From Acidobacteriota bacterium (GTDB lineage Bacteria > Acidobacteriota > Blastocatellia > RBC074): 31,545 nt of DNA. The stretch spans positions 1-31,545 of the forward strand of contig JADJXM010000016.1 of the NCBI GenBank assembly GCA_016715865.1. The letters run 5' to 3'. A model generated the notes under the pieces. It was given only the letters and a program-made list of their open reading frames with translations. It was not told the origin of the DNA and did not search any database. A program made the position numbers and the translations under genes. Positions 1 to 8,608 of this stretch are shown here, piece after piece; within the stretch, counting starts at the first letter, position 1, and every line of letters starts with the position of its first letter.

Positions 1-503
1 AGGCTCGCACAGCCCTCGAAGGCTGCTCTTTCGGCTTCCCGGCTCCCAACCGCCAGAACTCTGGGCGCTACGGCAATCCACACACCACTCCCGCGCCGGC
101 AACCGCGACAGTCTTTTCAGCCCATTTTTGTCGACTGGCGCTACACGGTCGGCAATCCATCGGCCCCTGCCGCTGGTCTTCAGGTGCGCATGGTCAGTCT
201 ATCAGGAGACGGACGGGCAATGCTCCGCGTCCAACTCAATGTACCTGTCCGAGATCAGGAAGCTCCGGAAGCTAGTTGCAATGCTCGTCTCCACGCCCGG
301 ACCCCTCGATGACCGGGACTCCGCAGTCCCAAACAGATGACCGCTCCCCGTTCAGGGATGTCCAGCGCTGTGACCGATAAGCCTGATCAGCGTCAGCCGA
401 TATGCCGGCCTTACGATATCTGGAAAGCTGCCAGCATCCCCGACCGGCCCCACGTCACAACCAAGGATTTCCACCGCTCCGCCAACGGAAGCTTCGAAAA
501 GAA

Positions 504-517
504 TTTTTTTTTTTTTT
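504..517. repeat. 14-nt poly-T homopolymer
   Basis: Fourteen consecutive T residues, by far the longest homopolymer in the window. No GC-rich stem precedes it, so it is not a convincing terminator. Because it lies in a stretch where every frame is broken, it may mark low-quality sequence near a contig end. Confidence 0.7.
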
Positions 518-1126
518 AACATTCAATACTAAAAACACCGTTCTATTCACGGCGCATCTCGCCGGTGACTGGAGTACGCGTACTTTCGACCGCGATAAAC
601 CGCAAACCGGCAGGCAAACGCATGCGCGGGCGCTGCCGTCATTAGCGTTTCCCGGCGCTTTCACACTGGCCTCCCAGACGATTCCGGTAAGGTCCAGCCA
701 GTCCTACTGCCTTGGGTTCTTCATCAAATCCGAGGAACTGAAAGCCCACCCAAACATGCCCTTCGTCGACCCCTACCACGCTGGCCGCGACGCTTTTAAG
801 AGCACGCACGCGGCGACAGATCAATTCCCGATCGACCAGCCTCGCTGGAGACTCTTTTTCGAGCAACAGGCGACCAATCCTCGAGCAAAAAAAAAGGGCG
901 TGCGAGACTATAAGTGGCGCCCGTATTCGCTCTCGATCACGCCTGCGTCCGAGAGACCAAAGAAGCGCTGACCGTTCGCATCCGGCGCCACCCAACCTGC
1001 GATAAATATTGCTCGCTCGAAGGCCGCCTCTGGTTGTACATAGATAATTTCAGATTGAATGAATGCCGGTGAGTAGAAAGTTGAAGTACTGATGCACTCT
1101 GAAACCCGGAAACTGAAAGCGAATTT

Positions 1127-1215
1127 GGAGTGCGGTGGCGCTGCACACAGTGTTCCATTTTACCAAGTATGCCGAAGATAATACCAAGCGGCGCGGAGCT
1201 GCCATGTTGCGCACT
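1127..1215. repeat. Damaged copy of GGAGTGCGG-type inverted repeat
   Basis: The left part begins GGAGTGCGGTGGC and the right part contains ATACCAAGCGGCGCGGAGCT followed by GCGCACT. This is the layout of the intact hairpin at 19963-20049, where GGAGTGCG and CGCACTCC close the stem and ACCAAAGCG-type sequence forms its inner part. Here the arms contain many mismatches and gaps. It is recognised only by comparison with the intact copy. Confidence 0.45.
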
Positions 1216-2109
1216 ACTCACTTCGTTGCTCTTCTGCCACAGTTCAGGTAAATACAGGAGTTATTTGTGTCATGAAGAATGATACGGCAGCAACGAAGAG
1301 ATATTACGGCCAGCAGGAGAAAGAACAACCACACCGGCCCCCCCATCTCCATTGGGCGCCTTCAACAGATTTGTACCTATTCCCAGATACGACCAGCTGG
1401 GCTTTACGTAGTTTCTGGATGGTGGCATTTTCTCAATGATTTGGGGTGCCTGCTTAGAAAGCGTTCGGCGTAAAGCTCGGACTCATCTTGATCTTCGGGC
1501 AGGAACCATGCCTCGGCGGCACGACATCATATCGAGAAGTCGGTCAGCACCCTGACGCTCGCATTCCAGTTACTCAGGCACCCCACAAGACTACCTAGAG
1601 CGAAAACGCATCGCCGAATTCGAGAAGCAATATCACGCGTACCACCATCAGAGATATCAGATCTCATAGAACCGCGAGCGCCTGATTCCGCTGATCGGTA
1701 CCACAGGCATAAGGAGGAAGAAACTTATTCTGGAAACAGAGATTATTTACGTTGCCCTGCTGGTGCTGCTGGTCCGTGACCCCATTCGCGTAGATCCAGT
1801 CGAGACATAGTCGACCGCATTGTGGAAGATCCTTGTCTTCGGGATCATGCTGCTCTGAGGGTTGAAAGTGCTGATCGGCGGGCGGATGCAGGTCACGGCC
1901 CGGCAAAATCCTGATTCGCCCCTGATCAGCCTGCTCATGCGTCGCAACCATTCAGATTTAACTTCCGCCCGAATCAGGCGATCCCCGGGCAGGCCCTCCA
2001 GCTACGAAGCACCCACCACGCTTCACAACTCAAACCCGGCGTCGAGATCTTCTTTCGCCTCGATCTGTTCTTTCTGCTCTTCACCTCATTCGTCAATACA
2101 GACGCCGTA

Positions 2110-3090
2110 GAAACACCGCAATCCGCGTGATCATCGCGATGTACGTTTTTCCGGTGGCACTGGTCGGCATCAGGCAACAAACTACCATCCCACAGCGAGG
2201 CGTTATAGCGACGCGGCACGTTCGGCCTTCGTCAGTCACCGATCATTTCGCGGAGATTCCTCGAGATGGGGTCAGTGCCCGCCGGAGGACTGATCGTCAC
2301 GGCCGGAGCGTGCGCAGGTTGTTGGCCGTCTATGCCCGGTGCGTGCTGGCGATGTGCGCGGGGATAAGGTATACTCGGCCTCGCGCGGAGGCATTCTGGC
2401 CCTTGCGGCGGGGGTCGTCTTTCTGGCCATCATCGCCATCCCGCTCTTCCTCTCGAAATCGCGATGGCAGCGAGCCCGCTTCGGCACCATTCTGGGAAGC
2501 GGTCGGCGCGCTTTGTATTAAAGACCATTACCGTAATCGGGTCAAATGCCCCACGGTCGAGGATCCCCGGAAGAGGGCTGGTCCAGAACATCTGCAGACA
2601 TCAAGGTAGGCTCGAAGGCAGCACAACCAGCGAGCAGAACTGCTTCAACCAGACCAACATCTGGGCGCTACCCCGGACGAGATGAGTCAAGGATCACTTA
2701 CAGCTTAGAGTCGGCCTCAGCTGGCACTTTACCACAGTATGCCTACCGCTTCCCCGGTGTTCCCAGTTCGGGTGCGCAGCGCGTCGCGCGGAAATACGCA
2801 GCGATTACCTGCAGATCGTCGCCGATGCCGGAATCATCCGAGGCGTCACGGCCTTTGATATTTCGCTTAATTTTATTGTTTGCAGCTTCTCCGGCGGCCC
2901 AGACGGTGGATCGACGTCGCCGCGCGATTATCCTCGGCGCTCTGGCCGGATGCTTCGCCATAGCCATCCACGGCTTTTGTCGAATTCAATCTGCAGGTGA
3001 CCTCGAATTTGCCCAGCTCTTCTACCACGGCTCTGTGCGCACCTACAACGCTCTGAAAGATCCACGCGGATCGAATCATGCCTTTGAAGA
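2110..3090 (+). pseudogene. O-antigen ligase/polymerase (Wzy_C family) remnant
   Basis: Pieces of an O-antigen ligase-like membrane protein occur in order but in different frames. Near 2370-2460 there is SASRGGILALAAGVVFLAII, matching the serine-arginine-glycine-rich helix typical of the family. Near 2650-2730 is a degraded NIW...VKDH...GVGL segment. Near 2790-2860 is SDYLQIVADAGIIRG, matching the conserved HNDYLQ loop. Near 2900-3040 is an ALAGCFAIAIHGF helix followed by EFNLQVTSN. These proteins sit in the inner membrane and join or polymerise O-antigen or related glycans. At least four frame changes are needed to read through. The start is unclear, and the end lies just before the murA remnant on the same strand. 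It is either a real pseudogene or a gene damaged by sequence errors. Confidence 0.6.
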
Positions 3091-3123
3091 AGAAGCTGAC
3101 ATAATGCTCAATGGACCGGGACG

Positions 3124-4347
3124 ATGGATAAATTTCATATCGGAGGCGGCAAGCCGCTATCCGGGACGGTGACGATCAGCGGCGCAAGAACTCTGCCCTA
3201 CCATGCGCGCCGCCTCGCTGCTGACTACGAAACCGTGAAAATGCACGCTCGCAATGTCTATGTCGGGACTGATCACACGATACCAACTGCTTGAAGATCT
3301 CAACACCGCACGGTGCTTGTCCCAACTGCTTGCCTCACCGTATCAGCGCTGCATCTGTCGAACAGTTCTGAACCTCACGAACTGCGTCAAGACCAGCTGC
3401 GCCTCGGTGCCCGGCGCTCCAGCCCTCTGGTCGCGCGGTTCGGCGAGGCACGCGTCAGCCTGCCCGGCGGATGCCATCGGACAGCGCCTGATCGACCTGC
3501 ACCCCTCATGGCTTTGGAACGTGGGTGCACGGATCGAAACGCAGGCCGGCGTAGTCGTCGCCACGGCGCACGCCCCAAGGGCGCCAACATCACCTTCGAA
3601 ACCGTCACCGTCACCGGAACCGAAAACGTTATGATGCGGGCGGCCCTGGCTGATGGATAACACATCTCTGCCAATTCCGCCTCGGAACCCCGAGGTCGTC
3701 GATCTGGCTGAACTGCTCATCCGGAATGGGCGCGGGATCGAAGGCGCGGGGACTCCGACGATCACTATCACAGGCGTCGAGGCTCTGGGCGGGGGCCGAC
3801 CACACCACATCATCCCCGATCGCATCGAGACAGGGACCTTCATCGTCGCCGCAGCCATCACCGGCGGCGCACTGAAATCACCAATTGCAATCCCCGCCAC
3901 CTGCTGGCCGTGATCGACAAGCTGCGCACTGTCGGAGTCACCATCGATCAGACCAATGCACGCTAAGCTCCGAGGTCGCGGTTCGGGCCGGCTCAAAGCG
4001 ACAGACGTCACGACCGCCGTCTATCCAGGATTTCAACAAACCGACTGCAGGCGCAGTACGCAAGACTTCATGACTCAGGCCGAAGGCGATTCTGTTATTA
4101 CGGAAACGATCTTCCGAAAACGGATTCCATACGCGAGCTGAGCTGCAACGACTGGGCGCTCGCATTCGAGTTCACGGGCACAGCGTATGTCCACGGGCCG
4201 ACTCCGCTGACCGAGCGAAACTTCGATCGCATCGGATCTGGAGGGTCGGCCTCACTGGTGCTGGCCGGAATTGCCGCGAGCGGAGACCATGGATCGACCG
4301 CGTCTACCATCAACCGCGGTTACGAGAAGATCGAAGAGAAATTGTGA
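3124..4347 (+). pseudogene. murA: UDP-N-acetylglucosamine 1-carboxyvinyltransferase (MurA), heavily frameshifted
   Basis: MurA transfers enolpyruvate to UDP-GlcNAc, the first committed step of peptidoglycan synthesis in the cytoplasm. The start at 3124 reads MDKFHIGGGKPLSGTVTISG, a classic MurA N-terminus. Later pieces in changing frames include PGGC with the active-site cysteine loop (about 3463), GANITFETVTVTGTENVMM (about 3570-3640), EVVDLAELLIRNG (about 3690), PDRIETGTFIVAAAITGGAL (about 3816-3880), AVYPGF (about 4016), TQAEGDSVITETIF (about 4074), ASLVLAGIAASG (about 4250) and the C-terminus RGYEKIEEKL ending at 4347. The span of 1224 nt is close to the usual MurA length of about 420 residues, so material is mostly present but the frame changes ten or more times. 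That is more typical of indel-rich sequence than of old gene decay, where deletions would shorten the gene. Confidence 0.85.
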
Positions 4348-4396
4348 AGCGTCTGGGTTGAGATCAGAGAGTGAAGTAGCATCGAGGGCATAAGAT

Positions 4397-4464
4397 GGAG
4401 CACCGCATTCACATGCGGGTTTTCATCGAATTGAATGCACAACCCGCATAGAACGCGGTACTCC
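4397..4464. repeat. Intergenic inverted repeat (hairpin)
   Basis: The left arm (4397-4421) begins GGAGCACCGC and ends ATGCGGGTT. The right arm (4440-4464) begins CAACCCGCAT and ends CGCGGTACTCC. They pair over about 25 bp with a few mismatches, leaving a loop of 18 nt. It lies between the murA remnant and mazE. It shares the GGAG/CTCC closing ends with the hairpin at 19963-20049 but not its inner sequence, so it is probably a separate repeat type. Confidence 0.75.
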
Positions 4465-4468
4465 GGCT

Positions 4469-4495
4469 TTGACGTGGCCTCATTTAGCGTATAAG
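4469..4495 (+). promoter_or_regulatory. Possible sigma70-type promoter for mazEF
   Basis: TTGACG at 4469-4474 and TATAAG at 4490-4495 are close to consensus, but the spacer is only 15 nt. The local sequence shows small deletions elsewhere, so the true spacer may be longer. It lies 35 nt upstream of the mazE start and directly after the hairpin. Confidence 0.4.
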
Positions 4496-4529
4496 GGTAG
4501 GGGCTATACATTCAACCGGGAGTATTGAT

Positions 4530-4774
4530 ATGATTACTACAAAAATCCAAAAATGGGGAAACAGTCAGGGGCTGAGGCTGGCGAAGCACGTTCTCGAAGA
4601 ATCGGGAATGGTTGTCGGCGATGATGTCGATGTGATCGCGAGTGAAAATGAGATAGTCATCAGGAAAAAGGAGACAAAAACATTTTCTCTGGAAGAACTG
4701 GTCTCGAGAATGCCGAAGATTAAGGGATCAAAGAGGAGTCATTTGGCCCGCCGGTCGGCAGGGAGGAATGGTAA
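4530..4774 (+). CDS. mazE: MazE/AbrB-type antitoxin (one frameshift)
   Basis: The N-terminus ITTKIQKWGNSQGLRLAKHV is a typical SpoVT/AbrB swapped-hairpin DNA-binding domain of MazE antitoxins, followed by VGDDVDVIASENEIVIRKKE. After residue about 65 the frame changes. Restoring one G in the G-run at 4724-4726 gives KEESFGPPVGREEW and a stop at 4772-4774, a normal antitoxin tail that binds the toxin. Without the correction the frame runs on to 4865 with no family similarity. The stop is followed at once by the TTG start of the toxin, the usual tight coupling of such pairs. Antitoxins of this type normally repress their own promoter; a candidate promoter lies at 4469-4495. Confidence 0.8.
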
Positions 4775-5107
4775 TTGGCAAAATACATTCCTCAGCGTGG
4801 AGATTTATGAGCATCTCTTTCGACCCGCAATCCGGCCACGAACAAAGGGCATCGCCTGGCTTTAGTGCTCAGTCATTACCTTTTCAACAAACACACGAAA
4901 CTCGCTATCGTCTGTCCTTTGACAAATACCGATCGAAAGATTCCGTTTCATCTACCTGTTCCCGAAGGAATGAAATTGAAAGGGTTTGTCATGGTCGAAC
5001 AGATTAAATCGATCGATTATGGATCGAGGAAAGCGAGATTCATTCAAAAAGCGCCCGAAAATTTTATTGAAGATGTGATCGCATTGCTGGAAGCCTGTAT
5101 TAATTAA
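4775..5107 (+). CDS. mazF: MazF/PemK-type mRNA interferase toxin (frame broken twice)
   Basis: MazF toxins cut mRNA at short sites and are neutralised by MazE. A TTG start at 4775 directly follows the mazE stop and gives LAKYIPQRGDL, the conserved N-terminal strand. The frame breaks near 4809, where a missing G would turn TGA into TGG and give W-SISFDPQSGHEQR. It breaks again at the G-run 4847-4849, after which RLALVLSHYLFNKHTKLAIV (in the restored frame), CPLTNTDRKIPFHLPVPEG and FVMVEQIKSIDYGSRKARFI follow to the stop at 5107. These are the standard MazF blocks, including the VLS strand and the VEQ-IKSID segment. The repaired length of about 110 residues is normal. As printed no functional toxin would be made. 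Confidence 0.8.
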
Positions 5108-5127
5108 TCACCCTGGTAGTCGTTTTA

Positions 5128-5156
5128 TTGATTTTTTCTCACCACGTCGGTATAAG
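5128..5156 (+). promoter_or_regulatory. Predicted sigma70-type promoter of the DUF6081-like gene
   Basis: TTGATT at 5128-5133 and TATAAG at 5151-5156 are separated by 17 nt. They lie 61 nt upstream of the ATG at 5217, which has a purine-rich GGAGAG ribosome binding site about 7 nt before it. Confidence 0.55.
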
Positions 5157-5216
5157 TTAACCAGCCCCAACAATCCTTAACAATCACTGTTGCCTTAAAA
5201 ATCCAAGGAGAGATTA

Positions 5217-6289
5217 ATGAACGAACTGCAAGCAATTGCTTCACCTGCTCGTGTACTCAAGTCCCCCTCTTCACACTCCAGGAAGTACCGGATCTTCCAT
5301 AGGTTATCACTACTGCTTATGGTGATGCTGACCGCAATCGCCACAAACAGCCTCAATGTTTCAAATGTTGGTGCACAGGCTCCAGGCCAGAGTAAAACAC
5401 AGGTTATCGATTATGACTCATTCGAAAGCCGGGCGGGTACACGCTCAGCGATTACAACGCGAAGTGGTCAAATCCATATGGCCCCGGCGAGATGGGTGTC
5501 AATGATACGCGCACATTCACCGGAGGAAAATTCTTCATCGATGCCGCTCCGTTTGTGACAGGCATCGACTACAGCGTCTTCGACCACATCAAGTACATCG
5601 CCGTAAGCAACCAGACCTTCGCGGTGCCGCAGGTCGGTTCGATCACCTTCTCGGCCGAGATCAACGCGGAGACGCCGGGCACGACACCTGACCGGATCGT
5701 CGAAGGAACATACATAGCAAGCGGTGAGCCTTATGCGGCAAAAGTTCTTCAGGGACAGCAGGCCGGAGTGACGCTTCATATGATCGACTTCTATACTGGC
5801 CAGCTCTTCGACTGGTTCGTGTCAGGCAACACGGCCTTCACGTTGATCGAACGGCTGCCTTCATCAATCACGGGTTCGCCGCTCTATGCGGGCCGCGACA
5901 AAATGTACACGCAGATCATCGACGAAGTGCAAATCACCCCTGGAGCACACACGGTGGCGATCCAATACACGCGCCAGGGCAATAAATCTTTTGTTGAGTT
6001 CTTTCTCGATGGGAAAAGAATTTCGAAGGTCCAGAATGTAGGCGTTCCACTGGATGTACAAAAGGTCAAGTACACGGGGATCTACCCTTCGCTGGGGCCT
6101 GGAGAGATATTGAAGGACCAGGTCAATTACGTATCGATTGCGCATGGCCTGTTCAGCCTGATCGACGCTTTCCCCTTCCAGCACCCTGAAGCGCCCGAAC
6201 TGAGCGTGTCGATTCCGCTTCAGAATCGCATCTTCGGCCAGGGAGCGCGAGGCGCCTTCGACAACTTTAAGGTCATCATCAGGGAGTAG
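5217..6289 (+). CDS. Secreted DUF6081-like beta-rich protein (one frameshift)
   Basis: The N-terminal part (residues 1-58) has a basic stretch, a hydrophobic helix (LSLLLMVMLTAIATNSL) and VGAQA, consistent with a signal peptide cut after AQA. The mature part starts TQVIDYDSFE and continues, after adding one A in the run 5425-5427, as KPGGYTLSDYNAKWSNPYG and then VNDTRTFTGGKFFIDAAPF. It reads on through FDHIKYIAVSNQTFAVP to NRIFGQGARGAFDNFKVIIRE at 6289. Alternating polar and hydrophobic strands and the closing FDNFKV motif suggest a beta-sandwich of the concanavalin-like type. I recognise the pattern as similar to DUF6081, a family without known function; this assignment is from memory. About 357 residues. 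Preceded by its own promoter and followed by a hairpin repeat, so probably a single-gene unit. Confidence 0.65.
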
Positions 6290-6296
6290 TAATAAT

Positions 6297-6547
6297 TACT
6301 CTGTAAACTAAATATTCTTGTATTCAAGTCTGGAAGAAAGTTAATCGCAGAGGCCGCAAAGAAGCGCAAAGAATTTAATCGCAAAGACCGCAAAGGGGCA
6401 AAGATATACAGGGAAGGTCAGTGTTCGAATTATATCCAGCGGGCAATAATCCGGATTTTCATATCCCCAAAAATCTTTGCCCCTTTGCGGCCTCTGCGAT
6501 TAACTTTCTTCCAGACTTGAATACAAGAAAATTTGGTTTACAAAGTA
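6297..6547 (+). repeat. Hairpin repeat element, copy A (9-nt-unit arms, conserved core)
   Basis: The right arm 6473-6547 is complementary to the left arm starting at 6297. The outer segment (TACTCTGTAAACTA on the left; TTTACAAAGTA closing the right) and the next part (CTTGTATTCAAG at 6317-6328 with its complement at 6516-6527) pair, followed by an inner part of CGCAAAG-type 9-nt units. The left arm carries one extra row of units. The loop at about 6404-6474 is the conserved core, starting ATATACAGGGAAGGTCAGTG and including GGGCAATAATCCGGAT, here in plus orientation. It fills the gap between two convergent genes. Confidence 0.85.
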
Positions 6548-6560
6548 CTGAAAACGGTGC

Positions 6561-7622
6561 TCAATGCAAAATCTCAGGTTCGTATTTCAGTCCGATGCCG
6601 AAGACATCTTCCACCTTCTCGCGAATATCTTCAGCCAGAGCCAGGATCTCCGAGGCCGTAGATCCTCCCAGATTGACTATCGCGAGCGTATGTTTTGACG
6701 AGATTGCCGCGCGCCCCTTGCGATAGCCTTTCGCGAAACCAGCCTTCTCGATCAGCCACGCGGCAGGTACCTTGACCTGACCTTCCCCGGCGGAAAATTT
6801 CGGGATCGACTCAGATTCAGTAATCATGCCCTGATTTCTACAGTGCATTTCAAGTGATTCGAAAAATTCATCTTTTAAGATCGGATTTTTGAAGAACGAG
6901 CCGGCGCTGCGGCAGTCGGGATCTCCGGGAACGATGACCATCCCCTTGCCGGTACGTATTTCAAGGACTGCCTTGCGGATCTCGCTCAGAGCAGGCCGGG
7001 AATTACTGCCGGCGAAGTATCGTTGCAGGTCGGGGTAGCAAATGGGGGGGTTCCCAACGTGGCTCAGCGCGAATCTCACTCTCAGAACGATGTAGCGATC
7101 TCGTTCGGTCGTGTTGAAGATGCTCGTGCGATAGCGAAAACTGCACTCGGCATTGGACAATTGGACGATACGCTTTTGCTGGCGATCATAGGCGTGGACT
7201 GAGCGGATGGTCTCGCTGACCTCCTGGCCGTGGCTCCGGATGCGTTCCTGGACGGGCGTTCCTCCGACCAGGCCGGGGATGCCGCTCAGACATTCGATTC
7301 CCGAAAGCCCGCGCTCGACGCGGCTTCAACAAAGGCGTCCCATTCCTCGCCCGGAGCCGGCGATGGCTGTCACGCTATCGCCATCATCGGTCCAATCGAT
7401 CCCGCGAATCGATATGCGAATGACGAGGCCGGGAAAACCTTCATCCGGGACGACCAGGTTGCTGCCTCCACCGAGGATGAAGATGTGAAGGATTGATCGG
7501 CGGCGAATCCGAGCGCCTCGGGCACTTCCGGCACCATGTGTGATCTCAGTGAAATAGCGCGCCGGTCCGCCAACCTGAAGCGTCGTGTATGGGGCAAGCG
7601 GGATGAACTGTTTAATATCCAC
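6561..7622 (-). CDS. murB: UDP-N-acetylmuramate dehydrogenase (MurB), multiple frameshifts
   Basis: MurB reduces UDP-GlcNAc-enolpyruvate to UDP-MurNAc using NADPH and FAD in the cytoplasm. The GTG at 7620-7622 starts MDIKQFIPLAPYTTLQVGG, followed by PARYFTEI; the next in-frame upstream codons are a stop and no other start. The FAD-binding block HIFILGGGSNLVVPDEGFPG is intact. Two opposite frame changes flank it near 7500-7550, and several more lie between about 7370 and 7160. From 7160 the frame is open to the stop: CSFRYRTSIFN, the catalytic-serine block SAGSFFKNP, GEGQVKVPAAWLIEKAGFAK and the C-terminal YEPEIL with the expected glutamate. The span of 1062 nt fits a type I MurB of about 350 residues. 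It is essential in walled bacteria, so sequence error is more likely than true loss. Confidence 0.85.
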
Positions 7623-7767
7623 TGAGAATTAAATCGCAAAGGGCGCAAGATTGGGTGGCGCAAAGGGCAAAGTTTAGGGAGACCGTTAATTATATTCAGT
7701 GAGCAATAATGGACATTCATACCAAAAATTCTTTGCCTTGGCCTCTGCGAAATTTTAAAATACTCAG
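7622..7767 (+). repeat. Hairpin repeat element, copy B (degraded)
   Basis: The left arm begins CTGAGAATTAAATCGCAAAG (7622) and contains GGCGCAAAGGGCAAAG. The right arm ends TACTCAG (7761-7767) and contains CTTTGCC and GGCCTCTGCGA. The core between them, with TAATTATATTCAGTGAGCAA and GGACATTCATACC, matches the other copies with several changes. It lies between murB and the uracil-DNA glycosylase gene and touches the murB start codon. The sequence just after it (7770-7870) is unusually rich in short homopolymers. Confidence 0.65.
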
Positions 7768-7770
7768 TTT

Positions 7771-8571
7771 TCACAAAATTTTAACCAAAATTTTTCCGGG
7801 CTTTCCACGGGTTTCCCCCCTTTCGGGGGGTTCGGCCCGGGCAAACCAGGAAACCGGGGGGGATTTAAGATCCGGTTCACGTTTCTTATCGGGAGAGCGT
7901 AGCAGGTATGCCGGATGATATGTCGGCATGACTTTGATGCCGGGAATGCGCGGATAGTCGTGGAACTGGCCGCGCATCCTGGTGATTCCGATCGAGCTAT
8001 TGAGCAATGATTGCTGGGCCGGGTTTCCCAGTGCGACGATGACTTTGGGCCTGATGACAGCGATCTGGCGGAATAGAAACGGGATGCAGGTTTCGAGTTC
8101 TTCCTTTTCGGGCGTACGGTTATCGGGCGGGCGCGATTTGACGGTATTTGCGATGTAAACTTCTTCGCGTTTGAAGCCCATGGCTTCGATCATTTTGGTC
8201 AGCAACTGGCCGGCACGCCCGACGAATGGCCGGCCTGACGCGTCCTCGTCTGCGCCAGGGCCTTCACCGACGAACATCAGCCCGGCCTTCGGATTGCCTT
8301 CTCCGAAAACTATATTCTTGCGCGTCGACCAGAGCTTGCACCTGCGACAGTCACCCAGATCGCGGCGGATGTCTTCGAGTGTTTCTCCGGCGTATTGCTG
8401 TTCGACAGGTATCGGTTCGGCGCCGCCGAACAGGCTGGTTAACTCGATTTTCTTTTTGGGCATTTCCGTTTGGGTTGCCTCGCCGATGTGGGTCACACCG
8501 AGATCGCGAAAGTAACGCAGATGTTCGGTCGTCTGGTCGATCAGTTCTTTCAGTTCGTCTTTTGGGTCCAT
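7771..8571 (-). CDS. Uracil-DNA glycosylase, family 4 (C-terminus probably miscalled)
   Basis: Family 4 enzymes remove uracil from DNA to start base excision repair and carry a 4Fe-4S cluster. Visible features: CRRC at residues 75-78 (cluster cysteines), GEGPGADEDASGRPFVGRAG at 102-121 (active-site motif), RPPDNRTP at 147-154, Cys162, and the second motif MPTYHPAYLLR with His219. The residue before RPPDNR is Ser146 where the family usually has a third cluster cysteine. An N-terminal extension of about 65 residues precedes the catalytic domain. After DKKRE (about 231) the sequence becomes proline- and charge-rich and reads through a stretch of C and G runs (7795-7870), so the printed tail is probably frameshifted and the real stop is likely near 7850. 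It sits 37 nt downstream of coaBC in the same operon. Confidence 0.85.
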   Translation of the reverse strand: MDPKDELKELIDQTTEHLRYFRDLGVTHIGEATQTEMPKKKIELTSLFGGAEPIPVEQQYAGETLEDIRRDLGDCRRCKLWSTRKNIVFGEGNPKAGLMFVGEGPGADEDASGRPFVGRAGQLLTKMIEAMGFKREEVYIANTVKSRPPDNRTPEKEELETCIPFLFRQIAVIRPKVIVALGNPAQQSLLNSSIGITRMRGQFHDYPRIPGIKVMPTYHPAYLLRSPDKKREPDLKSPPVSWFARAEPPERGETRGKPGKILVKIL

Positions 8572-8608
8572 TGCATTTGTCAGTCTCCACTGAAACTAGA
8601 GGTAATCA

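Larger units (their letters stand above)
1..2100. other. Degraded sequence, no recognisable gene
   Basis: No reading frame over this stretch keeps a recognisable protein family for more than a few tens of residues. All frames on both strands are broken by stops, and the longest open stretches (for example 402-971 on the plus strand and 642-995 on the minus strand) have no conserved motif. A run of 14 T lies at 504-517 and a damaged copy of an inverted repeat at 1127-1215. The next 2.2 kb contains identifiable but heavily frameshifted genes, so this part may be coding sequence that is too damaged to read. I cannot name any gene here. Confidence 0.5.

Noticed and set aside
642..995. Minus-strand frame with a segment like a PilZ C-terminus (VDEGHVWVGFQFLGFDEE)
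   Set aside because: Only one short block is similar, no RxxxR motif is convincing, and the surrounding sequence is too damaged to support a call.
6297..6547. Hairpin copy A as a MITE derived from a known insertion sequence
   Set aside because: No known IS ends recognised, no transposase remnant, and no clear target-site duplication at the borders.
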